From: Castor canadensis
Taxonomy: Eukaryota; Chordata; Mammalia; Rodentia; Castoridae
Assembly (NCBI RefSeq): GCF_047511655.1
Contig: NC_133401.1
Coordinates: 15,780,001-15,844,000, forward strand
Direction of reading: 5' to 3'
DNA length: 64,000 nt
In this document: positions 36,507 to 62,221 of the stretch, piece by piece
Layout of the letters: the number at the start of each line of letters is the position of its first letter
Numbering within the stretch: the stretch's first letter is position 1
The notes under the pieces: model-generated
Told to the model about the DNA's origin: nothing
The model's database searches: none
Seen by the model: only the letters and a program-made list of their open reading frames with translations
Position numbers and translations under genes: made by a program

Positions 36507-37753
36507 TTAGTTGCCTTAGTTGTTTGAAGGTTTGATTGTGTGTACCTAACTTGATGTTACTCTCTACTGTCTTGCTTTTCTTATCCTGTGGTTTGGTGCT
36601 GTCTGCATTTTCATAGTTAAGTTGGGTGTCACTTTCTGTGTGCAGGATCCCTTGCAGAATCTTTTGTAATGGTGGCTTTGTGGTCACATATTGTTTTAGT
36701 TTCTGCTTATCATGGAAGACTTTTATTGCTCCATCTATTTTGAATGATAGCTTTGCTGGGTAGAGTATCCTGGGGTTGAAGTTATTTTCATTCAGGGCCC
36801 GGAAGATCTCACCCCACGCTCTTCTTGCTTTTAATGTTTCTGTTGAGAAGTCTGCTGTGATTTTGATGGGTTTACCTTTGTATGTTACTTGTTTTTTCTC
36901 TCTTACAGCCTTCAATATTCTTTCCTTAGTTTCTGAACTTGTTGTTTTAATGATGATGTGTTGTGGAGTAGTTCTATTTTGATCTGGTCTGTTTGGTGTC
37001 CTGGAGGCCTCTTGTGTCTGTATGGGAATATCTTTCTCTAGATTTGGGAAATTTTCCGTTATTATTTTGTTGAATATATTATGCATTCCCTTCGCTTGCA
37101 CCTCTTCTCCTTCTTCGATGCCCATGATTCTCAAGTTTGGTCTTTTGATGGAGTCAGTGAGTTCTTGCATTTTCTTTTCACAGGTCTTGAGTTGTTTAAT
37201 TAATAGTTCTTCGGTTTTTCCTTTAATTACCATTTCATCTTCAAGTTCTGAGATTCTGTCTTCTGTTTGTTCTATTCTGCTGGATTGGCCTTCCGTTTTG
37301 TTTTGCAGTTCTGTTTCGTTCTTTTTTCTGAGGTTTTCCATATCCTGGCAGTTTTCTTCTTTATTGTTGTCTATTTTTGTCCTGAGTTCATTTATCCATT
37401 TATTCATTGTGTTCTCTCTTTCACTTTGGTGTTTATACAGTGCTTCTATGGTTTCCTTTATTTCTTCTTTTGCTTTTTCAAATTCTATTTTTATTGTCTT
37501 GGAATTTCTTGAGTGTCTCCTGTACATTTTGGTTGACCCTATCCAGTATCATCTCTATAAAATTCTCATTGAGTACTTGTAGTATGTCTTCTTTTAAATT
37601 ATTCTTGTGGGCTTCATTGGGTCCTTTGGCATAGTTTATCTTCATTTTGTTGGAGTCTGGATCTGAGTTTCTGTTCTCTTCATTCCCCTCTGGTTCCTGT
37701 ACTAATTTTTTGCTGTGGGGAAACTGGTTTCCCTGTTTTTTCTGTCTTCCCAT
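36466..37753 (-). pseudogene. L1 ORF1p pseudogene (RNA-binding chaperone), one frameshift
   Basis: The start is at 37753 (MGRQKKQ). The N-terminal part ends in one frame near 37480, and the rest continues in another frame (36466-37527), so there is one indel at about 37480-37520. Seen in order: a long coiled coil rich in E, K and Q (LRKKNETELQNKTEG, RISELEDEM), the RRM-like region (PNLRIMGIEEGEE, FPNLEKD), and the basic C-terminal domain (RILKAVREKKQVTYKGKPIK, FSTETLKARR, PRILYPAKLSF). L1 ORF1p trimerises and binds L1 RNA. The tail overlaps the start of ORF2 by 41 nt in a different frame. Confidence 0.9.
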
Positions 37754-39331
37754 CATTGTCCTTGGTGTTGTTACTGTCCCTGTACTGTGTGTAATTAAGT
37801 ATTTTCTAGCTTGTAATAATAACAATGGTAATATTTAGAATGGAAGAGTGAGCTGAGATGGAAAGCAAGAAGTTAAAGAAAAGGGGAAAACAAATATACA
37901 GACAAGAGGGAGAAAGCAGAACAAGGTATCAGACAAGAGAATTTCAAAGGTATAAACAGGGAGTGTTAGTGTACTAATTGACAGTAAGCTGAACAGACAT
38001 TAGAGAGACAGAGAGAGGATTGAAAATCAAAGATAAAAAAATAAAAAATAAGTAAATGAAAGTAATATCTATGAATTAAAAATGAATTAAAATAAAATGG
38101 AAAATAGAAAATTAAAAAAAAAAAACCAAAAAACTTCCAAGTTTATATGCAATGCAGTTTCAGTCTTAATAATTTGGGTGTCCGTCTCAATCTCCAGTCC
38201 TGGAGTTGGTGCCTCAGATGTTGTTCTGTAGTTGTCTCATCAAAGGGGATGCATAAAGTAGAACAAAACTACACACTCACACACACACACAAAAGCCCCA
38301 TCAAGTGTCCCCAGTTCAAATGCAATACAGTTTCAGTAAGTTTTTCGGCTTGCAGGTGTAATTCGGTTGTTCTCTCATCAAAGGTAGGGAGAAAAAAAAA
38401 AGCGTCTGGAGACAGTTCTGAGAGTGGTATCTGCAACTGTGGCTTGCCTGCCTGCTGCTCTCAGCCTGTAGCTGGCGGCGTTATTTATGCAGATCTCTGG
38501 GGTGAGCTAGCACTCACCTGGTCCCACAGGCTTTGTTTGCTCAGAGTTCTCCTATGCATGAGCCTCTGCTACAGGCTTTCCCCTTTCCAAGCACTGGGAA
38601 AGGTGACACTGCCCCCACGTTGTCAGGCCTGCGTATTTACAGTTCATGTGGGAGGTGGGGCTTCCCCCCTCTCCTCTGAAGTTTTCCTCCCACTGCCACT
38701 TTCAGAAGCTTTCCTGCTCCTGCTTACTGGGCGGTGCTGCTGCTCCTGCCGGCCGCCATGTTTGTTTACAGTTCACGTGGAAAGTGGGTCTTCCCTCCTC
38801 CACTCTCACAAGCTTCCCCGCTCCTGGTTGCTGGGCGCGCACCCCGCTCCCGCCAGAGGCTCTCCGGCCCACCTGGCTTGTTTATTTACAGTCCTGGGAA
38901 GGATTCCCTTCCCCCAATCTTCAGCGCTCAGGGCGCCCCACCCTCTTTCCCGCGTGTCTTAACTGTTCTTATTGCTTATTACTCAGTTTCTCTTTTTTTT
39001 TCCCCGGGTGGAGGTCAGTCTGTCCAGGGGGCTATGCTGCTCTGGCCCAGGCTTGTCTGTGGGGCTACTGCGGTACCGCGAAGCTCACCTGGTCCGTGTC
39101 TTCCCAAGCCATATGGGCGCCGGCCACTGGCGGCCCCGGAAGCCCTCCTCGTTTCTCCGCTTAACGTGGAGTGGAGATTCTCTGCACCAGCTGGAGATGT
39201 GGAGGGGTCAAAGTTATGCCTTTTCTCGGTGATTATGCCTGCAAAGTGTGTCTCCAGCGTCTCTCCAAGATTTCACTATAGGAGGGTCGCTTTCTGCTTC
39301 CTACCTCTAGCTGCCATCTTGGAATTCCGGG
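37754..39331 (-). promoter_or_regulatory. L1 5' UTR with CpG-rich internal promoter and monomer-like repeats
   Basis: The outer part (about 38.4-39.33 kb) is CpG-rich. Three degenerate units of about 120-130 bp can be aligned at 38633, 38764 and 38885, each carrying a tttacagt...gtggg block, and two of them also share an aagctttcc(t/c)gctcctg block. A second pair of similar blocks (atgcaat(g/a)cagtttcagt, then ctcatcaaagg) lies at about 38150-38250 and 38320-38385. The inner part (37.84-38.15 kb) is A-rich. A YY1-type CCAAGATGG sits next to the 5' end. This looks like an RNA polymerase II internal promoter of the L1 type, with monomer-like repetition as known for some rodent L1s. Confidence 0.7.
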
Positions 39332-39583
39332 TTAATGAGGTATCTTAAGAATGGGACCCAAGTCTAAACACGAAATTAATTTTTCATATGTACCTTACAC
39401 ATACAGCCTGAAGGTAATTTTATACAGTAGTATTTTAAGTGTCTGTGTTGTGACTGTCACATAAGGTCAGGAGTGGAATTTTCTATTTGTCAAATCATGT
39501 TGGCACTCAAAAATCGAAAAAATTTTGGATTTTAGAGTATTTAGAATTTCAGGTTTTAGGATGGGTACGATGTTCAACCTGTT
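39332..39583. mobile_element. MER2-like TcMar-Tigger DNA transposon, right part
   Basis: Continues the element cut at 32157: aagaatgggacccaagtcta, an internal acctta...cacatacagcctgaaggtaa block, and the inverted terminal type sequence (ttggattttagagtatttag, ending aggatgggtacgatgttcaa cctg). The order and spacing match a MER2-like Tigger element recalled from mammalian genomes. Confidence 0.75.
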
Positions 39584-41516
39584 GTGTGTGTGCATATTTT
39601 TAGTAATATGTCATTAACATCAAGCTAGTGGTTCCCCATCTTTTAACCCTAAACTTTAGACTTAGAAGTTTAATAACTTTTTTTTTTTTTTTTGCAGGAT
39701 GACACTATTCTTTATTTTGGGTTGACCACTTTATAACTATAATACATTTCTTGCAAAGGGAAATTTTAAGTAACAGAAATTACCCTAGAATTTTTGTTTA
39801 GTGCTTAATAACCTCAAAACACTTGGTGATCATAAATCACCATCCAGGAACTGGTATGTTTATGATAACACACATGGATGACTCATACAGTCAACCTAGC
39901 CAGGTAGTGGGGACACATACTCACTCACACTCACACACAAAAACACTTACAAAGGCTTCAAAGTGTTTTTGCATCTTCACAAATTTCATCCTCTATAAAA
40001 TATTTTCAACATTTACTGCAAAATTCCTTTTAAATAAATAACTTCCAAAACTTGACTCCTCAGATCCCTCATGTTTAGTCCACTGGACTTTATGGTCATT
40101 TGTACAATCGAGATTCCTTCCTTCAAAGTAGGATTCAACATACCAAGGAAAAGTCAGCCACGTGTACCTAGCACTGAAGCTGGCTTAGTCTGTAATTTGG
40201 GAAGGTGATTTCGTCACCATGTTACTCGGGGTTTTCCACAGTTTCCTGCCCTGTCCAAAAGCCAATGCATGGAGATTCCTTGCTGTTTCTCTATCTGCAC
40301 TCATGGACTGACAGGATATTTTCCTGGGGTGGGAACCAGTTTTCCAACCATCAACAATCATTCCCCCAGACCTCCTGAGTGCCAGGGGTACAACACACTC
40401 TAGTGTAATCCTCAAACAGATGGCTCCCAGGGGTCAGTCATCACATGGGTACAGGATTTTACTAAGAGTAACCCCTCTCAGATGTCACATTGGGTTTTCT
40501 TTTCTCCTGGAATTTACCTATAGCATCTAGCCTCTCCATTCAACTCTCAGCCTATTTTTATTACATTTCAGGGAGGCTTTAGGCACATGGGAATTTACAG
40601 GATTAGAATTCATGATTTAGGGACAAAGGTCAGAAAGACATATCCTAAAAATCAAAAAGTGCCTCAAAGTTTCCTGACTAAATGCATTCTCACAAGCTTC
40701 ACTTAGGTGAACAGCACTTAGCTAAAGCACACACTCCCACTCAAGGGCTCTCCTATTAGGGAAAATGAAGCAGAAGACACAGTGCTACATGAGGGGAAGG
40801 AAGTCCACTGGAAAATACGACCCCTTTATACTGCCTTGGACACAGGAAAAAAATTAGCCTCTATACTGCCCATGAATTCTCAATCCCATTCTGGCATTTC
40901 TGGTATAAATTCTAGTTACCCATTCCCAAAGTACAATTTTATTCTCAATATCCCTAGAGGGCAACCATTTCATTCTAAGTCAAATAGAGACCTCAGAAAC
41001 ATGGGGATAACTGACATCTGGTTGCTCAGTCTTTCCTAGACACTCAAACAAAATGGAAAGCTTTGTCTCTCTTTTGTTTTTAACCAATTTTTACTCACCA
41101 TATCATGTATTATAGCAAAACAGCATACATGCCAAAAAGGAAGACCTGACATAAACCAAAATATCAAGTAAAAACATAATTCCTTTGTATTCAGATTCAC
41201 ACACAAATGTTTTATCAGTGTTACTAAAAACGAATACTTCCCTATGTTTCCCAGCATTTTTCATTCCCACGCCATAGCCATGTCCTAATTGTAGAAATTC
41301 CTCAATTTGTAATGAACAGTGCTATGCCAAAAAGACTGCAAACTACCTAAATGAAAAATGGTAACTGAAATATTGTTTTCCAGCCTAACTTCTAAAAACT
41401 GTAACCATCTTCCCTACTGCAAATCCACCTGTGAGGGCATTTCATTTACTTTTTGAGAGCTACCTCACTAGTTTTCTAAGACTCATGTCTGAGTGCTTTC
41501 TGCAAAGGAAAGTGTG
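39584..41516. other. Intergenic DNA or distal 3' UTR of ZNF180
   Basis: Includes a T-run at 39678-39694. No repeat or gene is recognised. If ZNF180 uses a distal poly(A) site, part of this would be 3' UTR. Confidence 0.4.
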
Positions 41517-41522
41517 TTTATT
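41517..41522 (-). promoter_or_regulatory. Candidate polyadenylation signal for ZNF180
   Basis: The plus strand reads tttatt, so the minus strand has AATAAA, about 380 nt downstream of the ZNF180 stop. It is the first canonical signal I found past the stop. Others exist further on (for example near 40557), so the true 3' end could be longer. Position-based inference only. Confidence 0.35.
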
Positions 41523-41552
41523 ACTTTGCAGGAATGCTCACAAGAGCCAAGT

Positions 41553-41672
41553 ATAATTTTTCTTTGAGACACTGTCCCATTATGTCACCCAGGTTGACCT
41601 CAAACTCACCATCTGCTTGCTTCCACCTCTGAATTGCTGGGATTAGAGGGATGCACCACCTCACCTGGCCCA
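41553..41672 (-). mobile_element. B1 SINE, minus strand, in the ZNF180 3' UTR or just after it
   Basis: tttgagacactgtcccatta tgtcacccaggttgacctca, then gaattgctgggattagaggg. Lies 230 nt beyond the ZNF180 stop, in the same orientation as the gene, so it may be transcribed in the 3' UTR. Confidence 0.88.
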
Positions 41673-41899
41673 AGGTAATTTTGCATGTGGAATTGCCAAA
41701 TTTAAATATAATTCATAGACTTCCCCACCCCTTTTCTTCTTTAGAACAAATTTCCAGGTATACAATAGCAGGGATAAACAAAAGTTTTTCCATGTACATT
41801 GTTTTTATATTAGTTCTTCCCACTAAATGCACTCTCACAAAAACAAATTTTTGAAAGTATGGAAGTAAAAGGAATACATTTTGCCTGAAGGATTCTATG

Positions 41900-56833
<14,934 letters not shown>

Positions 56834-57034
56834 GCTCTCGTCCAGGCCCAGCGGGGTGCAGCTGCAGTGAGAAGGGGAGCCCTGAGCACAGCATCACACA
56901 GCATTTCCTGCAGATTGATGGCACTGTGTCCACATGCCAACCTGCCCCCAGACTAACCTCTGACCGCAGGCTGCGCGTCCCCATGGTAAGTGTGCTTCTA
57001 GCAGATTCTGCACAAACATCTGCACACACACTCA

Positions 57035-57830
57035 AGAGTCCCTCAGTTCCTTTCCCACACCAAGCCCCTAAAGCTCCAACCCAGCTCTTTCACCATATCA
57101 ATCTGTAAGCCCATCTCGTACCCAAACACGGCCTTCCACCCACCCCCAAATCTGCAGCACAATCAGGCCTTTCCGTATTCCACTGGGCCCTGGGTTCCCC
57201 ACAAACTCCAGCACATGGAGGACCCCCAAGTTCATACCCTCCTACCTCAACCTGACTAGAATCCAAGACCCCAAACCAGCACCTTCTTCCTAGAGCCACC
57301 AACAGGACTCTGGCCACCAAAGCCCAGAATCCAGTGACTACATGCATGGGGCTCCTGACACCAACCCACCCCTTCCCAGAATGGGATGAGTGAATGCTGA
57401 CCCGCCCTTCCATCAGCCTGTCCTGAACCTCCAGGAACGTGTCACAGACTGCTGCTGTGATCGCTCCCTGCTCAAACAGCCAAGCATGGGCTCCTGACTG
57501 CCCCCCACTGCCTACTAGAACATTGCCAGTCCAGATTCCTACCCTGACACCTCAATCTGAGCTTTGACCTAGTTCCTCCATCAACTTGCGTGTTCTTGGA
57601 CTGAAACTGCAAAGTCTGGGCAGGCCTGGGGTCCTATGGCAAACACCAGCACATGCCAGTCGGGATAGCTCCCCCCAGACCAAGCAGCCCCTGCCAAATC
57701 CCACCCTGTGTACCCCACCTCCCCAGCACCTTATGACTCCCTCTTATCCACCACCCTGACCCTTCATTCGCACTCAAGCATCACAGTGCATTCACATCGC
57801 CCTGGGATCCTCTACCCAACATTTTTTTGT
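57035..57830. other. ZNF180 intron 1, C-rich DNA without a recognised repeat
   Basis: Cytosine-rich plus strand with loosely recurring ccagcac and accccaaa words. Intron 1 near the promoter also resembles this text at 59.0-59.85 kb. I recall similar diffuse repetition in first introns of KRAB zinc-finger genes, but this is not proven here. Confidence 0.4.
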
Positions 57831-58045
57831 TGTTGTTTTGCATTACTGGGGATTGAGCCCAGGGCCTTGCAAGCACTCTACCACTTAAGTCATGCCCCAG
57901 TCCTTTAGTTTGTTTTTTTTGTTTGTTTGTTTCTAAAACAGGGTCTCATTAACTTTGCCAGGGCTGACCTGTGACTCAAGATTCTCCTGCCTCTGCCTCC
58001 CAAGTATCTGGGATTGCAGGCATACCCCGCCAGGCCTGGCTCCAA
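57831..58045 (-). mobile_element. ID-B1 SINE, minus strand
   Basis: ttgcattactggggattgag cccagggccttgcaagcact ctaccactta, then cctgcctctgcctcccaagt atctgggattgcaggc. Unassigned intron continues to 58690. Confidence 0.88.
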
Positions 58046-58689
58046 CCCACTTTCTTCTATGGCCCTCCAGAGTCCCCTACTTGAGTCACACCTGGGCAGA
58101 TTCCTTCCCTACCACCTTCCTGGGCACCTCTAGTTCAGGATGATCCTGTCTTTCCATCAACATGGACATCATGGTATCTCCAGAACAACACCCATAGAAG
58201 ACTCAGCACTGAAAGATCCACTTCCAGCCTCCTGTTTCCCATCAATCACCCATTCACATACAGAGGGGACCTGGTACAGCCACCCCTCTGTGGCCCTGGA
58301 CATGCAGCTTCCCCCTCCTCCAGCTCAGGCATCTTTGGGCACTACCTGAGGTCCATGACTGCCCAGTGCCTTCCCATTCCGCCCACAGGCCAACGCATGC
58401 ACAGAGCACAGCTCCCGAGATGAGAACCTGCAGATACAAACAGGGGATCCCCAGTCTCTGCTTAGCAGCCACTGCACAGGGGCCACCCACCCAGCCTTCC
58501 TCCTTCCAGGACACAGCCACACTCAAACCTAGTGCAGGTTCACTCAGAATCCACATCCAGGCCCTGGGCCCTTCACCAGTCTGGGGGTCTTAAACCAGAA
58601 TATGCACTCCTCATCCTAAGCCTCAAACTACCTGGGATACCACAGCCTCCACACAAGTCCTGAAGTCATTAGCACCACTGACTGCCTGT

Positions 58690-58972
58690 AGTCAAACCCC
58701 AGAACAGCATATCTGTAATCCGGGCTAATCAAGAAGTGGATACAGGGAGGATCGAGGTTCAAGGCTAGGCTGGGCCCCGACCTAAAAATAACTAAAGCAA
58801 AAAAGGCTGGGAGAGTGGCTTGAGTGTAGAGCATCTGCCTAGCGGGCTTTGAATTCAAACCCCAGTACTGCCAAAAAAAAACTCTAAAAGCAAAAGAACT
58901 GAAGTGGTAGAGCACTTGCCTAACAAGCAAGAGGTCTTGGCTTCAATGTCTAATATCACCAAAAAAAACAAA
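58690..58972 (+). mobile_element. B1-ID SINE followed by a second ID unit
   Basis: A partial B1 (catatctgtaatccgggcta, ggttcaaggctaggctgggc), an ID unit (ggctgggagagtggcttgag, attcaaaccccagtactgcc) and a second ID fragment at 58890-58972 (gaagtggtagagcacttgcc). Confidence 0.85.
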
Positions 58973-59473
58973 ACAACAGACACCTAAACAGTAGTCAGTG
59001 CCAGGACTTGGGCACTCACCACCTTAAGGGTTCTCAATCCTGTGCTGGAGCTCCCATAGAAACGGGGCCTTCTACCTCCTCCTGCGCAAATGTGACCTAA
59101 AGTCAGCCCCTTCCAGGCCCAGCTTGGGCATTCTAGTGCCTACAAGCAGAGGAACTCAAGTAAAGTTTCCAGCCACACCTACTTCATAAGGACACGTGTA
59201 GCGTCCTGGCTCCCCAATCAATCTGAGTGCAGCAGTGCGGCTCCGTCCTTCCTGGGCTCAGATTCTGAACCTCCAGCCCGGCGTCTCCACCAAACTTCAA
59301 CGCCCTGGCACTCCGCATTAATCCACATTGGTCCCGGGATAATCCGCCCAGTTCCTGCTTCGTTTGGACAGTCCCCACACACACCCCACACGTGCAGGGA
59401 GCATTCTGCAGAAAACCTCCTCCTCCTCCTGGTACCTTGTGTCTATCAGAGTCTCCCACCGAGAGTTCGCTGC

Positions 59474-59523
59474 GGCCACACTGCCTCTCTGGGGACAAGG
59501 CAGTGTGGCCTCTCTGGGGACAA
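59474..59523. repeat. Inverted repeat coupled to a direct repeat near the ZNF180 promoter
   Basis: GGCCACACTGCC (59474-59485) and its exact reverse complement (59499-59510) are each followed by the same tctctggggacaag. One 25-bp unit thus has one half inverted and one half direct relative to its neighbour. Confidence 0.95.
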
Positions 59524-59893
59524 GAACGTGCAACTTTGACCTGATTTCTCCACCAAGCATATGTCCCCAAGGTCTTGGAAAAAAGCAGCGTCTGCTCCAG
59601 GGTCCCGGAGCCACCTGCCGGTGCTCCCCACCCAAACACCTACTTAAGGACATAGGTGTAGTAGCACAGAAACAGAACCTGCAATTGAGTCATCAACCTG
59701 AGCGCCCCGGGGTCCCCCCCATATCCGTGCACCTGCCCTGACTTCCACCATCCTGAGCATAGGTGCACCACCAGAGCAAGCACCGCGCAAGCACACAGAG
59801 CTCAGGCGCCGCTGCCTCAGTGTCCCCACCACCTCTCCCACACTAAGCTAAGGCGCCGCAGGCTGAGACGCCCGCACGCACACCCACACTCAC

Positions 59894-60270
59894 CCCCATT
59901 TCCAGCTTGCCGCCTGGATCCTGCGCATGCGCGAACCGGACACCAAGCGCAGCCCGTCGCGTCCCCCCGCCAACCCCCACCCACCAACCTGGGCGTTCAC
60001 CGGCCTGTGCCCGCCTGAGTTCCCGGCACAGCTCGGCGACACGACGGACTCGCGTTAACGACCTCCTGTCCCGGTTCTACAGCACGTCCGACTGGGGTGG
60101 AGATAGTTCTTTCCCAAACCCTATTAAGACCGTTTGGGGTTGACTGCGAAGGGCTGCTGTACGGGACAACAGCAGGCGACCGCAAATCGGACAATGGCTG
60201 CGCTGCGGGCCTAACCCGGAAGTGCGCTGGGCTCGGCGCAACTGAACTACAACTTCCAGAAGTCTCAGCG
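59894..60270 (-). promoter_or_regulatory. ZNF180: ZNF180 CpG-rich promoter and noncoding exon 1
   Basis: GC- and CpG-rich DNA immediately upstream of ZNF180. A minus-strand donor (GGGG then gtgagt) follows 59894 and would end a noncoding first exon that splices to the acceptor before 56861. Sites seen: an NRF1-like palindrome tgcgcatgcgc at 59922-59932, an ETS/GABPA-like ccggaagtg near 60217, a ZNF143/THAP11-like actacaacttccagaagtct at 60246-60265, and an alternating GCGC run near 60270-60290. No TATA box is visible, so dispersed initiation within about 60.0-60.25 kb is expected. CpG-rich sequence continues to about 60.4 kb, so divergent transcription to the right is possible. Confidence 0.75.
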
Positions 60271-60814
60271 GCGCGCGTGCGCGTGGCGTCTGGGCAGGGC
60301 TTAGTTCCTTCGGGAGGGCGGCGCGAGGCTGCGCGGTGCTCCTCCGCGGCTCTGTCATTCTCCGTACGGGTTACTATTTTGCGTGTCTGAGGTTTTTGCG
60401 GGACACTGAAACGAGGAGTATAACGGGATGACCGAGGGAGGGAAGTGACGGATGAGGACTGGCCGACATGGAAAGGCTGGCCTTGGACCTGCCTTGAGTC
60501 CCGGTAGTCTCCCGGATCGCGAAATCCAGATGGAAACCGCGGGGACCCCTCCTGGGAGCCCACTGCTTGTCGGTCCGGGTGGCAAACCTGGGACTCCGTT
60601 GTGACGTTCCCACTTTGCAGTCGAGGGAGCTCCTGCCGAGCCCCTTCAACAATCTGATGTGTTTTTGTACTTAATAATGGTAAAATAAGAATCCACTTGA
60701 TTTTTTAACCTGAGTTCTCAGTCTGTGATGCCTTAAACATTGTTCCCTCTCTCTCCCCTTTTCTCTTGCTCTCATAAATGCCCGTTTTCCTGGCCCATTC
60801 CCCACTTTTCCAAT

Positions 60815-60960
60815 AGGTAAAGCAGATTCGCACCACAGAGCCTTTGCACGTGCCGTTCCTGCTGTCTGGCAGGCTGTTCCTCTGACGGTTCCACTTGACT
60901 CTGACTGGTCTTTAGGATATGTCACCTTCTCATGAGGCCTCGCCTGACCACTGTTATAAA
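60815..60960 (+). mobile_element. LINE-2 3' end
   Basis: gagcctttgcacgtgccgtt cctgctgtctggcaggctgt tcc, then ggatatgtcaccttctcatg aggcctcgcctgaccactgt: the L2 3' end order. Bases 60450-60815 are unassigned promoter flank. Confidence 0.8.
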
Positions 60961-61035
60961 CTTGGAAACAAACATTTCTGTTCCCTCATTTTCTTTGCCT
61001 CCCTCCCCATCTTTTTTTTTCTCTAGAGAACTTTT

Positions 61036-61092
61036 CATTATCTAGTAAGACCCTGAGTTCAAACCCCAGTACCACAAAAAAGAAAAAAGAAA
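61036..61092 (+). mobile_element. ID-like SINE, 3' fragment
   Basis: taagaccctgagttcaaacc ccagtaccac followed by an A-rich tail; 5' half missing. Confidence 0.85.
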
Positions 61093-61124
61093 CTAATATC
61101 AAAGACAGTTTAGAAAGTCATTGA

Positions 61125-61400
61125 ATCTTAAACATACAATAACAGACATTTCTGTAGCACTCAATGCCAGGCCCTGTTGTAAGGTTCATACATATACTTT
61201 TTTTCTCATTTAATCTTATGAGATGGGACTGTCATTTATATTTTACAAAAGATGAAATTTCTGTTAAGCCTACAGATGTTAAGCACCTATATTGTATTGT
61301 TAGGGTACAGCTGGTAATTGAATCCAGGAAATCTGACTCCAGAGCCCATACTTTTACATTAGATTTTACACTTAAATTAATTTTACATTATCTAGCCCTT
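61125..61400 (-). mobile_element. MIR SINE
   Basis: gtagcactcaatgccaggcc ctgttgtaaggttcatacat, tttaatcttatgagatggga, and ctggtaattgaatccaggaa atctgactcc: the reversed MIR order. Confidence 0.8.
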
Positions 61401-61407
61401 ATCCACT

Positions 61408-61840
61408 GTGATGGTTAATCTTGATGTTCAATCTGACTGGATTGAGAGACACCTAGAAGGTAACTAAAGTGCATTTCTAAGTGTCATGAAGGCATCTTCT
61501 AGAACTGATTAACTGGGGGAGAAGGGAGGACCTGCCCTGCATGTGAACAGCACCATCCAATAGATGGGGCCTGAATAGAACAAAAGGGGACCAAGGCGGA
61601 AGCCCACTAGAGACAAGAGGTGGGCTCTCCTCCCTGCTTCCTGGTCACCATGGAGCCAGCAACTCTGATCGATCCACTACACGCTCCCCACCATGATGCT
61701 TTGCCTGTCCTGGGGCCCACAGCAATGAAGCCAGCCCACCATGGACTGAAGCCTCTGGAACTTTGAGCCAAAACCTTTCCTCCTTTTAAGTTGTTCTCTC
61801 AGGTATCCAACACAGCGGCAAAAAAAGCCAACACATCTAC
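61408..61840 (+). mobile_element. MaLR-family LTR, nearly complete
   Basis: tgatggttaatcttgatgtt caatctgactggatt at the 5' end, gaccaaggcggaagcccact, ggtcaccatggagccagcaa, accatggactgaagcctctg gaa, ccttttaagttgttctctca ggtatcc at the 3' end. A solo LTR with no internal genes. Bases 61841-62220 are T-rich and unassigned. Confidence 0.7.
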
Positions 61841-62221
61841 CCATTGATATCTTTCTTCTACGTAAGCAACACCAGTTTTGCAGACAAGACAGGAAACAAA
61901 TATTTGCTCACAAAAAAAGAACAAAAGTCATATTAAAAAACTGAGTAAAATAAATGCAAGACATAAAAAGAACCATCTTACTGATAGACATAAACTGCAA
62001 ATAGAAATGCTTGGAGCTCGGTGTGTTGTCATGGTGTCAAATCTATGTGTACAAATACCACAAAATCATGATAGGGTGCTTTTATTTTTTTGTTGTTGTT
62101 GCTCATCTTCCTGTTTTTTTCTTTTCATTTGTTTTTGTTGTCAACTAGTTTTTTCTTTTTTACTTTTAACATATTCAGACAATAAAGCATTTGTAATGTT
62201 TAATTTAAACTGACTTTGTCT

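Larger units (their letters stand above)
32158..39331 (-). mobile_element. Full-length LINE-1, minus strand, coding-dead
   Basis: A 7.17-kb L1 flanked by a perfect 15-bp target duplication TTAATGAGGTATCTT (32143-32157 and 39332-39346). On its own strand the order is a GC-rich 5' UTR (39331 to about 37754), ORF1, ORF2, a 3' UTR with a G-rich tract, and an A-rich tail, which appears as the T-run after 32157. The pre-insertion junction reads TCTT/AAGA on the insertion strand, close to the L1 endonuclease preference TTTT/AA. The 5' end carries CCAAGATGG about 10 bp in (39322-39314), like the YY1 site of human L1. Both ORFs are broken, so it cannot move on its own. Confidence 0.95.

Noticed and set aside
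37022-37582. Plus-strand ORF of 186 residues
   Set aside because: Antisense to L1 ORF1, same explanation.
59997-60563. Minus-strand ORF of 188 residues across the ZNF180 promoter
   Set aside because: Open because of CpG-rich composition; low-complexity Arg/Pro/Ser text that spans the expected promoter and start-site region.
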